From assembly GCA_003963245.1 (NCBI GenBank), contig RXJX01000029.1:1-61399 (forward strand): a stretch of DNA of 61,399 bases, given 5' to 3'. Shown piece after piece: positions 1 to 8,598 of this stretch. The DNA comes from Neisseriaceae bacterium. Its GTDB lineage: Bacteria; Pseudomonadota; Gammaproteobacteria; Burkholderiales; UBA11063. The stretch's first letter is position 1. Each line of letters opens with the position of its first letter. Both the position numbers and the translations under genes were made by a program. Under the pieces are notes generated by a model. That model ran no database searches. It saw nothing but the letters and a program-made list of their open reading frames with translations, and was not told the origin of the DNA.

Positions 1-132
1 GTAACTTGTTCTTTTTACCATGAACGCTCCTCACAAAATAATTAAGATTATACAAAATTATTTCTATAAAGATGGATGAAATTTCAGGGCACATTATAGT
101 CTAACCACCAAATAAAACTTAGTCTGCTTAAT

Positions 133-1053
133 ATGCATGGAGAAATAATACGGATTACACGAATTTTAGAACAGCACGATTTGCCATACATAATTGTTAA
201 GGGCGTTCCATTAGCTATTGAAATTTATGGAGGTTCTGATAAAAGGCAATGCAAAGATATTGATTTGTGGGTTACTCCAGACAATTTGGAAAAAGCGCAA
301 AAATTATTAATTGATGCTGGCTACCAACAAACTTTACCTTCTTATCAATTAAATGGTTATAAGAAAGATTATTATCTGCGCCATAAGCACGATTTAGCCC
401 TATTTCATACTAAACGCAAGGTAGAAATTGAACTGCACTTTCGCTTGGAGTATTTTGGCATCAAATTTTTTAGATTTGATCAAGTTACAACTCAGCAGAT
501 CATAAGCAATAAATGCCAAATAGTAACATTACAACACGACTATCATATTTTATACTTAATGCTTCATGGTGCAATTCATGCTTGGTCACGCCTTCGTTGG
601 CTCCACGATATTTATCTTTATATCATGCAAGATAAATGTAATTTTAATTTAACTCGTGTTTATCAACTAAGTTTGCAATTAAACTGTAACCACATTGTCC
701 TCCAAACATTAAGCTTACTTGATAGAGTATATAATTGTCGAACACCAGAGATTAACCAGCTATTATCTCAGATTGATAAAAGAAGTTTACTATTAGCACA
801 AAATGCACATCAATTTATCGTAGCAGATTATGAATTAACTGGTGGGCACGGGATTTTTAATAAGATGTTTTTTAAATATCGCCAATATTTAGCTAGACTG
901 GCAGCAAAAGGACAACGTCATCAAGCAATTTTTGGTGATTTATTTAAAATTGATCGCCTCTTCCCCTATCTTAATTTACCACGTGGTTGCGAATTTGGGT
1001 ACTACCTACTTTATCCGCTATGGATAATTAAATATATCATTACTAGGAAATAA
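133..1053 (+). CDS. Nucleotidyltransferase family protein (NTP_transf_5-like)
   Basis: 306 aa. The N-terminal part reads as an NTP_transf_5-type nucleotidyltransferase: an IIVKG strand near residues 20-24 and the metal-binding pair D42/D44 in KDIDLWV, followed by the usual ageing-helix pattern of the family (EKAQKLLIDAGYQ). Family members usually carry several tens of residues before the KG motif, whereas here only about 22 precede it; an in-frame stop lies at 97-99, so the N-terminus is either short or degraded. No convincing ribosome binding site precedes the ATG. It sits 2 nt upstream of an ABC exporter, so they are probably co-transcribed. In some RiPP clusters (lasso peptides) such enzymes modify the peptide next to an exporter; that role here is inference. 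Confidence 0.7.
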   Translation: MHGEIIRITRILEQHDLPYIIVKGVPLAIEIYGGSDKRQCKDIDLWVTPDNLEKAQKLLIDAGYQQTLPSYQLNGYKKDYYLRHKHDLALFHTKRKVEIELHFRLEYFGIKFFRFDQVTTQQIISNKCQIVTLQHDYHILYLMLHGAIHAWSRLRWLHDIYLYIMQDKCNFNLTRVYQLSLQLNCNHIVLQTLSLLDRVYNCRTPEINQLLSQIDKRSLLLAQNAHQFIVADYELTGGHGIFNKMFFKYRQYLARLAAKGQRHQAIFGDLFKIDRLFPYLNLPRGCEFGYYLLYPLWIIKYIITRK

Positions 1054-1055
1054 AA

Positions 1056-2762
1056 TTGACACAAGGTAATACTCTAAGCTTCTTAACCCGCTTATATCGC
1101 TTTAACCCTCCACAAATAATACTGAGTTTTATTCTAACTATCTTACTCAGTTTCTTTGAAGGTATTAGTATTGTTGCTATATTACCTATCTTAGGCTTAA
1201 CCGGACTTTATAGCAATGGTAATTCAAGTTCATTGATTAAAATATTAAATAATTTAGGTGCTCATCATTTAACTTTGGGTTTAGCATTAATAATTTTTAT
1301 TTTATTGATTACCGTTTCCGCTATACTGCAAAGGCAGCAAAGTTTATTAACTGCTAATATTCAACAAAAATTTAACACTCATTTAACCACTAATTTATAC
1401 CGTATTCTGGCGAGTACTAGCTGGAATTATTGGCTTGGTAAAACTAAATCGGATATAAATCATGTAATTAGTAATGAAATTTCACGGGTAACAATAGGGT
1501 GCTATTTTTTATTTCAATTGCTCAGTGCTAGCTTCATTATCCTGATTTACTTAGTTTTATCAATCTGTATTGCACCATTTCTTACTTTATTGATTTTTCT
1601 TGGCGGTGGAGCTTTGTTTATCATACTCTCTTCATTGGTTAAAAAATCTCGTTATGCTGGTGCCGCAATTTCAGAATACAGTCGTAACTTATTTTTTGGC
1701 ATTAGTGAGCATCTTAATGGAATGAAGGAAGTTAAAGCCTATGGTTTAGAAGATTTTCATCTAAAACAACTAACTAAATTACGCAATGAAGTAGAAAATA
1801 ATTATTTAAAATTTAACCAAACACAAACTAAACTTGACATGATTTATAAAATTGTCGCGGCATTATTCATTAGTATGGTTTTTTATGTAGCTATTGAGTT
1901 TCTTCATCTTGGTATTGAGAGCCTTCTACTAATAATCATTGTTTTTGCCCGAATCTGGCCACGTATATCTAGTTTACAAAATTCACTTCACTCTATTGCT
2001 GTTGCATTACCTGCTTTTAATACCATTCAAAAATTAGAACAAGATGCACTAAATGATCAGCAAATTATTCAACAGGAAGATCGACGAATTAAACAGTTAG
2101 AAAGTATTACTGTTCAAGAGTTAAGTTTTTGCTTTCCTAATCAATCACAGGCAACATTGCACGATATCTCATTTAGTTTTAAGCGTGGAGAGTTTATCGC
2201 GTGCATAGGACACTCCGGAAGTGGAAAAAGCACATTATCAGATCTCTTACTCGGATTACTTACACCAACAAAAGGTTGTATTTTAGTAAACCAAATACCA
2301 TTAACCACAATCAGAGAAAGTTGGCAACAATTAATTAGCTATGTACCGCAGGATATTTTTCTCTTTAACGCCAGTATCCATGAAAATCTTTGCTGGTCTG
2401 CACCATTGTTAGGTGAAGATGAAATATGGGAAACCCTTAAAATAGTACAGCTTTATGACTTGGTTACGCAGTTACCAAATCAGTTAAATACTCTAGTTGG
2501 TGATCGCGGAGTCAACCTCTCTGGTGGGGAGCGTCAACGTTTAGTTCTCGCGCGAGCTTTATTACGCAAACCGCAATTACTGATTTTAGACGAAGCAACC
2601 AGTGCTTTAGATGAACACAACGAGCGATTAATTCAATATGCACTGGAACAGCTTAAAGGCAAGCTGACACTATTTATAATTGCTCACCGCTTAAGCACAA
2701 TCGCTCAGGCTGATAAAATTATTACACTAAAAGAAGGCAGAGCTGAAATTACTATTTCTTAA
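1056..2762 (+). CDS. ABC exporter, fused membrane and ATPase domains
   Basis: 568 aa, TTG start preceded by AGGAAA at 1045-1050. The N-terminal half (about residues 15-320) is an exporter-type transmembrane domain with several hydrophobic helices. The C-terminal half is a complete nucleotide-binding domain: Walker A GHSGSGKST near 385, Q-loop in YVPQDIF, signature LSGGERQR near 488, Walker B LLILDEATSALDE near 509 and H-loop IIAHRL near 542. This is the half-transporter design of the MsbA/HlyB/lasso-peptide exporter group, working as a homodimer in the inner membrane. No C39 peptidase domain is present. The tight coupling to the preceding nucleotidyltransferase suggests export of a modified small molecule or peptide; the substrate cannot be told from sequence. 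Confidence 0.85.
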   Translation: MTQGNTLSFLTRLYRFNPPQIILSFILTILLSFFEGISIVAILPILGLTGLYSNGNSSSLIKILNNLGAHHLTLGLALIIFILLITVSAILQRQQSLLTANIQQKFNTHLTTNLYRILASTSWNYWLGKTKSDINHVISNEISRVTIGCYFLFQLLSASFIILIYLVLSICIAPFLTLLIFLGGGALFIILSSLVKKSRYAGAAISEYSRNLFFGISEHLNGMKEVKAYGLEDFHLKQLTKLRNEVENNYLKFNQTQTKLDMIYKIVAALFISMVFYVAIEFLHLGIESLLLIIIVFARIWPRISSLQNSLHSIAVALPAFNTIQKLEQDALNDQQIIQQEDRRIKQLESITVQELSFCFPNQSQATLHDISFSFKRGEFIACIGHSGSGKSTLSDLLLGLLTPTKGCILVNQIPLTTIRESWQQLISYVPQDIFLFNASIHENLCWSAPLLGEDEIWETLKIVQLYDLVTQLPNQLNTLVGDRGVNLSGGERQRLVLARALLRKPQLLILDEATSALDEHNERLIQYALEQLKGKLTLFIIAHRLSTIAQADKIITLKEGRAEITIS

Positions 2763-2765
2763 AAA

Positions 2766-3425
2766 TTAATTTAATGGCATACTATAGTTTTGAGAGAAAC
2801 CACAATTGTAATTCGCCGTACAATTGCGTGACCAGTTTCCGCTAAGATTATAATAGCCTAAGCGCTCACCTGACCACTGAGGATTGGTCAAACACGTACT
2901 TGAGATTGTTTGTCCACTAGTATTGGTCACTAAAAACTGCATACTGTGTGTATTATTATAAGCATAAACACAGCCACTCATTCCGTTATAGCTATAAGCA
3001 GTACACAGTGATAAATTAGATGCGCTGCTGGTAGTATAGCTTCCTGGCTGTAAAGTAGCACTACCTTGAATATTTTGTCCTAACATTAAATTACTACATG
3101 CAGCATCTGAATAATAATTAACTAGAATATTGTTAATTGCTAACGCACGCGTTAATGTCATACTTAACTGTAATTGAACCAAATTCTCATTTTGTAGTTG
3201 AGAATCTTTTAGTGGCTGATAGGTCAGTAAATTTACATAACTCTCCAATAAATTTGCTGGAGAAGGAGATGGAGAAGGAGATGGAGAAGGAGATGGAGAA
3301 GGAGATGGAGAAGGAGATGGAGAAGGAGATGGAGAAGGAGATGGAGATGCTCCACCATTACAAGAACTTAAGAACGCCACAATGCTAGATAAAAGTATAA
3401 TTAACTTAGATATTTTTTTTTGCAT
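2766..3425 (-). CDS. Putative lipoprotein with Ser-Pro repeat linker
   Basis: About 219 aa from the ATG at 3425 (MQKKISK); an ATG three codons upstream at 3434 is possible, but TATGGAAT just before the 3425 start is the better ribosome site. A basic, hydrophobic signal sequence ends in LSSC, a plausible lipobox, so the protein should be lipid-anchored in the envelope. Directly after the Cys comes a linker of about 15 Ser-Pro pairs, then a globular domain of about 160 residues rich in Asn, Ser and Tyr with several Cys residues. I do not recognise that domain. The gene converges with the ABC exporter, leaving 3 nt between the stops. The linker is encoded by a 12-bp tandem repeat and may vary in length. 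Confidence 0.7.
   Translation of the reverse strand: MQKKISKLIILLSSIVAFLSSCNGGASPSPSPSPSPSPSPSPSPSPSPSPSPSPSPANLLESYVNLLTYQPLKDSQLQNENLVQLQLSMTLTRALAINNILVNYYSDAACSNLMLGQNIQGSATLQPGSYTTSSASNLSLCTAYSYNGMSGCVYAYNNTHSMQFLVTNTSGQTISSTCLTNPQWSGERLGYYNLSGNWSRNCTANYNCGFSQNYSMPLN
3259..3348. repeat. 12-bp tandem repeat (7.5 copies)
   Basis: Seven perfect copies of GGAGAAGGAGAT followed by half a copy (GGAGAT), read on the plus strand. On the coding (minus) strand each unit encodes Ser-Pro-Ser-Pro. Because the unit is a multiple of three, copy number change would alter linker length without breaking the frame. Confidence 0.95.
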
Positions 3426-3617
3426 AAATTCCATAACTTTTAAAAATTATGTCATCATTTTAACACAGTATTAAAATTTTCAGTATTTAGATCGACAAAA
3501 TGCTATATGTTTAACGATTATCTTTTAACAAAAAAAAAGAGCAAATGAAATTCTTTAAAAAACTATTTGTCACATGAAATCACTTTTAAAGAAAGCACCA
3601 ATCGAAGGATAAAAATC

Positions 3618-4655
3618 ATGAACTTTACTCAATCACAATTCACTCGCGCAGCGCGCCTAAGTCTTGCTATGATAATAAGCTTCGTTTATGTTGCTTATAT
3701 CGGTATGTCAGATGGAATCTGGGTCATAATGACATGTGCAATTATTCTTTTTGATAATCCAACTCTTGGCGGAACAATTAATAAAAGCCACTTGCGGTTT
3801 TGGGGAACTTTTTTTGCTGCAGGCTTCTCACTAATATTTATTATCGGTTTCGCTAATAACGTAATTATCAATCTTTGTGGAATTGTTATCGGTACTTTTC
3901 TCGCCGCTTACTGGTATATGGATACAGCCCAAGGATATATTGGTGGACTTATTTCGTGGACGTTACCGATAATTTTGCTGAATAATAATGATATTAAAAG
4001 TGCATTCTTAAGATTAATGAATATCATTATTGGAATAATTATCTCGTACATAATGTTAAGATTTTTTTACCCCGAATACGCGCGTGATAAATTATTAGAA
4101 TCAATGCAAAATACAATAACTGAACTAAAAACTCTATTATCGTCTATCAGTGATCCACAATTAACTACAGAGCAAATCCAAGAACTCTACCTAAATCATG
4201 AAACAAAAATTCTAGCTGAAATTAATAGCTTTAATCGTTGGCAAACAGAAGCAAAGTGGGAGACAAAACAAGCGCCGGAATACGTTGATACCGCAGTGTT
4301 AGCATATTTACATATAAGACGATTATATCGATTATTGAGCGTGATAATCTTCTATTTTAACCATGATGAAATTCGCTATAATGCAACAATTCAACCTCAA
4401 TTCACACAAATTAAACATCAACTAGAAGAAATAATTGACGCATTATCACAAAATCAAAAACAGTACTGTATCCCAGCAATGTTTAATCAAAATAATAAAA
4501 ATGCAACTTCAGAGCTATCAAATCACAATGAATATAAACATTATCAAAATCTATCGATACAAACAATCACTGATATTATTCAAATTGAAATTAACGTTAT
4601 CACTATAAATCTGGTTAAATTATTTAAGAGCCGTCAAACGCACAACTATTATTAA
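3618..4655 (+). CDS. FUSC/ArAE-family inner membrane protein (aromatic acid efflux type)
   Basis: About 345 aa from the ATG at 3618, preceded by GAAGGAT at 3604-3610. An upstream ATG at 3567 would add 17 unlikely residues without a ribosome site. The first about 150 residues hold around six hydrophobic segments with the FUSC-style start (RAARLSLAMIISF, then DGIWVIMTCAIILFDNPTLGGT); the rest is a hydrophilic, probably cytoplasmic helical domain. Family members such as AaeB export aromatic carboxylic acids with a HlyD-type adaptor. Full AaeB is about twice this size, so this is a half-length member. It converges with, and overlaps by 4 bp, a HlyD-type adaptor gene, supporting a two-part pump even though the genes face each other. 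Confidence 0.75.
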   Translation: MNFTQSQFTRAARLSLAMIISFVYVAYIGMSDGIWVIMTCAIILFDNPTLGGTINKSHLRFWGTFFAAGFSLIFIIGFANNVIINLCGIVIGTFLAAYWYMDTAQGYIGGLISWTLPIILLNNNDIKSAFLRLMNIIIGIIISYIMLRFFYPEYARDKLLESMQNTITELKTLLSSISDPQLTTEQIQELYLNHETKILAEINSFNRWQTEAKWETKQAPEYVDTAVLAYLHIRRLYRLLSVIIFYFNHDEIRYNATIQPQFTQIKHQLEEIIDALSQNQKQYCIPAMFNQNNKNATSELSNHNEYKHYQNLSIQTITDIIQIEINVITINLVKLFKSRQTHNYY

Positions 4656-5656
4656 TCCTTGGTTTGAATATATACATAAGCACTTGAACCAATACTCAAA
4701 GGATAGTGTTCATCGTCATAATCAGTAATCTTGATTTGCAATGGCAGGCGTTGTGGTAGCATTACCCAATTATTTTCATTTTCTGTAACAATTTGCATCT
4801 GGCTTTTACTATTTGTCATTTGTCGGCTGGCAGACCATGTTTTTCCAACGACCACGCCGTGATATACCTTACTCCACAAGTACATTCTGGGAAAAATAAA
4901 AACCTTATCATTAGGGTGAACATTTCGTAAATCAATTTCATTAAAATTAGCTTGAATATATAAACTATTAGTATCAATAAAAGAAAATAAAGGTTGATGT
5001 TGAATTATGGGCGTACCTACTGATAGGTACAGATTATCAACAATGCCATCAGAAAAAGCTTTAACCGTAGTTAAATCAAGATTAATTTTGGCTAAATTCA
5101 TTGCTGCTTTCAAGGCCAAAACCTTTTGACGTTGTTGTTTAATTTGGCTATCATCAATCGCTAATTGATTACGCAGTGCTGAAACCTTATTAGCTAATGC
5201 TCGTCGATCATAATTTAACTCTTCAACATCTAGTTTCGGAACCGCTTTAGTCACTAGTCGATTACTCTTTAGGCTATATTCATAATTTGCCTTAGCATAG
5301 TTTTCCTGCACTTCGTGTAATAAGTCAAGATTTTTCTGAGTTTGCTTCTGTATAACCTCAATGTTAGCTTCAGCTTCTAAGTATAATGCGCGAGCCTGAT
5401 TGTAGCTTTGCTCATAAGGTGCAGCATAAACTTTAAATAATGGAGCACCTTTTTTTACCACTTGACCATTTTTCACATAAATATCTGTAATGAAGCCAGA
5501 AACATCGGCTGCTACTGGACTAATATTTGCAACTACAAATGCATTATTTGTAAAGGGAAAAAGATAGGAGAAAAAATAAATTGCACCAGCAATAGCTATC
5601 AGAGAAAAAACCAGAAATGGAAAATTATTTAACCGTTTAATCACGTGAAAATTCAT
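4652..5656 (-). CDS. HlyD-family membrane fusion protein (AaeA/EmrA-like)
   Basis: 334 aa. One N-terminal membrane helix (about residues 13-33) is followed by a biotinyl-lipoyl-like half motif (ISPVAADVSGFITDIYVKNG), a helical hairpin with heptad character (about 80-185), the second lipoyl half (TTVKAFSDGIVDNLYLSVGT) and a beta-barrel domain. This is the layout of inner-membrane-anchored periplasmic adaptors such as AaeA and EmrA. It probably bridges the neighbouring FUSC protein to an outer-membrane channel; no such channel gene is nearby. The 3' ends of the two genes overlap by 4 bp in convergent orientation, so they are not one operon. Confidence 0.85.
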   Translation of the reverse strand: MNFHVIKRLNNFPFLVFSLIAIAGAIYFFSYLFPFTNNAFVVANISPVAADVSGFITDIYVKNGQVVKKGAPLFKVYAAPYEQSYNQARALYLEAEANIEVIQKQTQKNLDLLHEVQENYAKANYEYSLKSNRLVTKAVPKLDVEELNYDRRALANKVSALRNQLAIDDSQIKQQRQKVLALKAAMNLAKINLDLTTVKAFSDGIVDNLYLSVGTPIIQHQPLFSFIDTNSLYIQANFNEIDLRNVHPNDKVFIFPRMYLWSKVYHGVVVGKTWSASRQMTNSKSQMQIVTENENNWVMLPQRLPLQIKITDYDDEHYPLSIGSSAYVYIQTKD

Positions 5657-5967
5657 TGCAACTCAATATCAAACATTATGCACTCATTATTATACGTCAC
5701 AAGTAAGGCTTTTTGCTCAAACTCTGTGTAAAAATACCTAATTACGCATTAAGAGAATACACAGTTGTCACTGTTACATTTAGCAACATTAGATAAAATA
5801 TAATCACTACAGCTATCTATAACAAAGCTTACCTAACATTTAAGTATTTTTGTGCATAGCATGTTACTTCGCTAATTTAAAATTTGATACAATCCTACAA
5901 ACAATAATAAACTTAAATTCATATAACATATCAATCTACCAACCTAATCATTTAAGGAGCCACATTT
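5657..5967. promoter_or_regulatory. Intergenic region with candidate ansB promoter
   Basis: 311 bases between the divergent adaptor and asparaginase genes. A -10 element TACAAT at 5888-5893 is preceded by TG at 5885-5886 (extended -10, TGn) with a weak TTACTT about 18 nt upstream at 5864-5869. A strong Shine-Dalgarno AAGGAG lies at about 5953-5958, before the ansB ATG. No coding potential or RNA gene seen in the rest. Confidence 0.4.
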
Positions 5968-7026
5968 ATGCATAAAACACTAATTACAACTTTGCTTTGT
6001 TTGAGTAGCTTTGCTTCTTTAGCCGACAACATAAACAATCCAACCATAGAAATATTAGCTACAGGTGGTACAATTGCCGGTGTGGCATCATCACAAACTT
6101 CAAGCAGCTATAAAGCTGGAAAGCTTACCGCTGAGCAATTAATCTCATCAGTAAATGGATTAAGTAATCTTGCGAATATAAAATATGAACAAGTTTATAA
6201 TAAAGATAGTGGCGATGTTACTCTAAATGATTGGTTAAAGCTTTATGGCGAAGTACAAAAAGCAGCAGAGAATCCATCAATTAATGCAATTGTAATTACA
6301 CATGGTACCGATACTTTAGATGAAACCGCTTATTTCCTAGAACTAACGGCAAAAACCACTAAACCAATTGTTCTAGTCGGTGCAATGCGTCCAGCAACGT
6401 CAATGAGTGCAGATGGACCGCTCAATCTTTATAATGCGGTAGCAGTAGCGGCAAATAAAGATTCTACTGGTCGTGGTGTTATGGTTGCCATGAATGAAAA
6501 AATCTTTGACGGACGTGAGGTTTACAAGACCAATACAACTTCAGTAGACACATTTGAAGCACCAAATGACGGTCCCATAGGTACTGTGTTTATGGGTAAA
6601 GTAGAATATAAAAGCAAAACGGTTCGCCCAAATACTGTAAACACTCCATTCAACTTAAACGGAGTGACTTCATTGCCAGATGTAGCAATAATTTATGAGC
6701 ACGTAGGTGTAAATACAGAAATGCTAGACCATATCCTTGATACTAAGAATCTTAAAGGAATCATTATTGCTGGGGTTGGTGATGGAAATATTCCAAGTTA
6801 TGAAAAAGATTTCTTAACTAAAGCACGTAAAAAAGGAATTGTAATTGTTCGTAGTAGCCATGTTGGCAGTGGTCATGTTACTTATGACTATAATAATCTA
6901 GATACTACTTATGGTTTAGTTTCAGGCGATGACCTTTCCCCTTCTAAAGCTCGTATTTTATTAATGCTAAGCTTAATGAAGACCAGTGATATTAAACAAA
7001 TTCAAGAGTATTTTGATAAATATTAA
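5968..7026 (+). CDS. ansB: L-asparaginase, type II (periplasmic)
   Basis: 352 aa. Hydrolyses L-asparagine to aspartate and ammonia. An N-terminal signal peptide ending near SLADN directs it to the periplasm. Catalytic signatures are intact: ATGGTIAG with nucleophile Thr35, the mobile-loop Tyr48, and THGTDTLDET with Thr114/Asp115 (the Thr89/Asp90 pair of E. coli AnsB), plus GAMRPATSMSADGPLN and the Lys in EVYKTNT. Length fits the family. Start chosen from AAGGAG 9 nt upstream. It lies 12 nt before aspA, so product aspartate can pass to aspartase, and a carrier for such substrates follows. Confidence 0.95.
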   Translation: MHKTLITTLLCLSSFASLADNINNPTIEILATGGTIAGVASSQTSSSYKAGKLTAEQLISSVNGLSNLANIKYEQVYNKDSGDVTLNDWLKLYGEVQKAAENPSINAIVITHGTDTLDETAYFLELTAKTTKPIVLVGAMRPATSMSADGPLNLYNAVAVAANKDSTGRGVMVAMNEKIFDGREVYKTNTTSVDTFEAPNDGPIGTVFMGKVEYKSKTVRPNTVNTPFNLNGVTSLPDVAIIYEHVGVNTEMLDHILDTKNLKGIIIAGVGDGNIPSYEKDFLTKARKKGIVIVRSSHVGSGHVTYDYNNLDTTYGLVSGDDLSPSKARILLMLSLMKTSDIKQIQEYFDKY

Positions 7027-7038
7027 AAAGGTAGTTAT

Positions 7039-8400
7039 ATGACTCATCGGATTGAAAAAGATTTTATCGGCGAATTTAAAGTTCCGAGTAATGCTTACTA
7101 TGGAGTACATACTGCAAGAGCTTTAGAAAACTTTAAGTTAACAGACTATCATCTGACTCACCGTTATTTGGTCAAAGCATTTGCCAAAGTAAAAATCGCT
7201 GCAGCATATGCTAACCATCGAACAGGTAAGATTTCACGAGAAATTTGTGATGCAATTGTTTATGCCAGTAATCAAATTATTTCTGGAAACCACATTGATC
7301 AGTTTATCATTCCCGGAATCCAAGGTGGCGCTGGTACTTCAACCAATATGAATGCCAATGAAGTAATTGCCAATATTGCGCTAGAAAAACTTGGTTATGA
7401 AAAAGGGCGTTATGATATCTTGAGCCCTATAGATCATGTCAATGCCTCACAATCAACCAATGATTCTTACCCTACCGCCATAAAAATTGCCATTTACGAA
7501 TTAGTCAATGAAGTTGAACGTAACTTAAAACTATTGCGACGAGCACTGGAAGATAAGGCAAATGAATTTAAAGACATTATGAAAATGGGGCGTACGCAGT
7601 TAGAAGATGCCGTACCAATCGCATTGGGACGTGAATTTAAAGTTTATGCTATGGCAATAAATCGAGATGTTCGTAGATTGCACCAAGTTAAAGAATTATT
7701 TCTACAAGTTAACATGGGAGGCGATGCAATTGGTACTGGTGTATCCAACCACCCTGATTATCGAATTGCCGTTATTGAAGAGCTACGTAAGGTTACTGCA
7801 ACACCTATTACGGCTTGTGAAGATCTGGTTGATGGCACGCAAAATTTGGATGTTTTCCCCCAGCTCTCTAGCATGCTTAAAATTTGTGGGCTAAATCTAC
7901 GTAAAATTGCCAATGATTTAAGATTAATGAATTCTGGTCCAACCACTTCAATCCATGAGATTGATTTACCTGCAATTCAAGCTGGTTCGAGCATTATGCC
8001 CAAAAAAGTTAATCCAGTTGGAGCTGAGTTTATAATGCAAATCGCATATAAAATACTTGGTAATGATTTGATTATTTCTGAATGTACTGTTGGTGAATTT
8101 GAGTTAAATGCATGGGAACCGCTTATTGCTGATGCAATGTTTGAAAGTTTAACCTTGCTACGAGATGGGTTGGAGTTATTCACTAATACCGTAGTTAAAG
8201 GAATTACTGCCAATAAAGAACTTTGTGAAGAGTATTTTGAGCATTGTCCTACTGCTGCAACAGAGCTGATTTCAATTATTGGCTATGATAATGTTGCTCA
8301 AATTATTGCTAAAGTAAATGAAAGCGGTGAATCGTATAAAAAAGTAGCAATTGATATGGGATTTGTAAACCCTGGATTTTTTAATAAACCGATAAACTAG
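7039..8400 (+). CDS. aspA: Aspartate ammonia-lyase (aspartase)
   Basis: 453 aa. Converts L-aspartate to fumarate and ammonia in the cytoplasm as a homotetramer. The fumarase/aspartase signature GSSIMPKKVNP spans about residues 316-326 with the catalytic Ser in the flexible loop; TSTNMNANEV and the NASQSTNDSYPTA motif (about 135-147) are also typical and separate it from argininosuccinate lyase. Slightly shorter than E. coli AspA (478 aa) at the C-terminus. Fumarase C shares these motifs, but pairing with asparaginase 12 nt upstream makes aspartase the better call. AAAGG precedes the ATG. Confidence 0.9.
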   Translation: MTHRIEKDFIGEFKVPSNAYYGVHTARALENFKLTDYHLTHRYLVKAFAKVKIAAAYANHRTGKISREICDAIVYASNQIISGNHIDQFIIPGIQGGAGTSTNMNANEVIANIALEKLGYEKGRYDILSPIDHVNASQSTNDSYPTAIKIAIYELVNEVERNLKLLRRALEDKANEFKDIMKMGRTQLEDAVPIALGREFKVYAMAINRDVRRLHQVKELFLQVNMGGDAIGTGVSNHPDYRIAVIEELRKVTATPITACEDLVDGTQNLDVFPQLSSMLKICGLNLRKIANDLRLMNSGPTTSIHEIDLPAIQAGSSIMPKKVNPVGAEFIMQIAYKILGNDLIISECTVGEFELNAWEPLIADAMFESLTLLRDGLELFTNTVVKGITANKELCEEYFEHCPTAATELISIIGYDNVAQIIAKVNESGESYKKVAIDMGFVNPGFFNKPIN

Positions 8401-8508
8401 CTTGGAATGAGTGTAGGATTAAACAACTACATTTTAATTCCGCACTAAAAACAGCGGGTATATTTACAATCTAAGTAAAATTTTTAAGTATTTGTCACTA
8501 TTTGCTAG

Positions 8509-8536
8509 TTCATTTTGGTTAAAAAAATGCTACAAT
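8509..8536 (+). promoter_or_regulatory. Candidate promoter of the symporter gene
   Basis: -35-like TTCATT (8509-8514), 16-nt spacer, -10 TACAAT (8531-8536) with an extended TGC before it. The same TGnTACAAT form occurs upstream of ansB. Seen in sequence only; the transcript start is inferred. Confidence 0.4.
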
Positions 8537-8598
8537 ATAGTCGATAAAATCAATTGGTTTTTTAATTATCTTTCTTTTACATTAAGGCAATATAAAAT

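Noticed and set aside
20..79. 19-codon ORF upstream of the nucleotidyltransferase as a RiPP precursor
   Set aside because: Very short, no ribosome site, and lacks a leader-core pattern.
3259..3348. Tandem repeat as a CRISPR-like array
   Set aside because: Units are contiguous 12-mers without spacers and encode a Ser-Pro linker in frame.
3137..3388. Plus-strand ORF with a repeated Met-Glu-Lys-Glu pattern
   Set aside because: It is the antisense reading of the Ser-Pro repeat in the lipoprotein gene; no ribosome site and no independent protein character.
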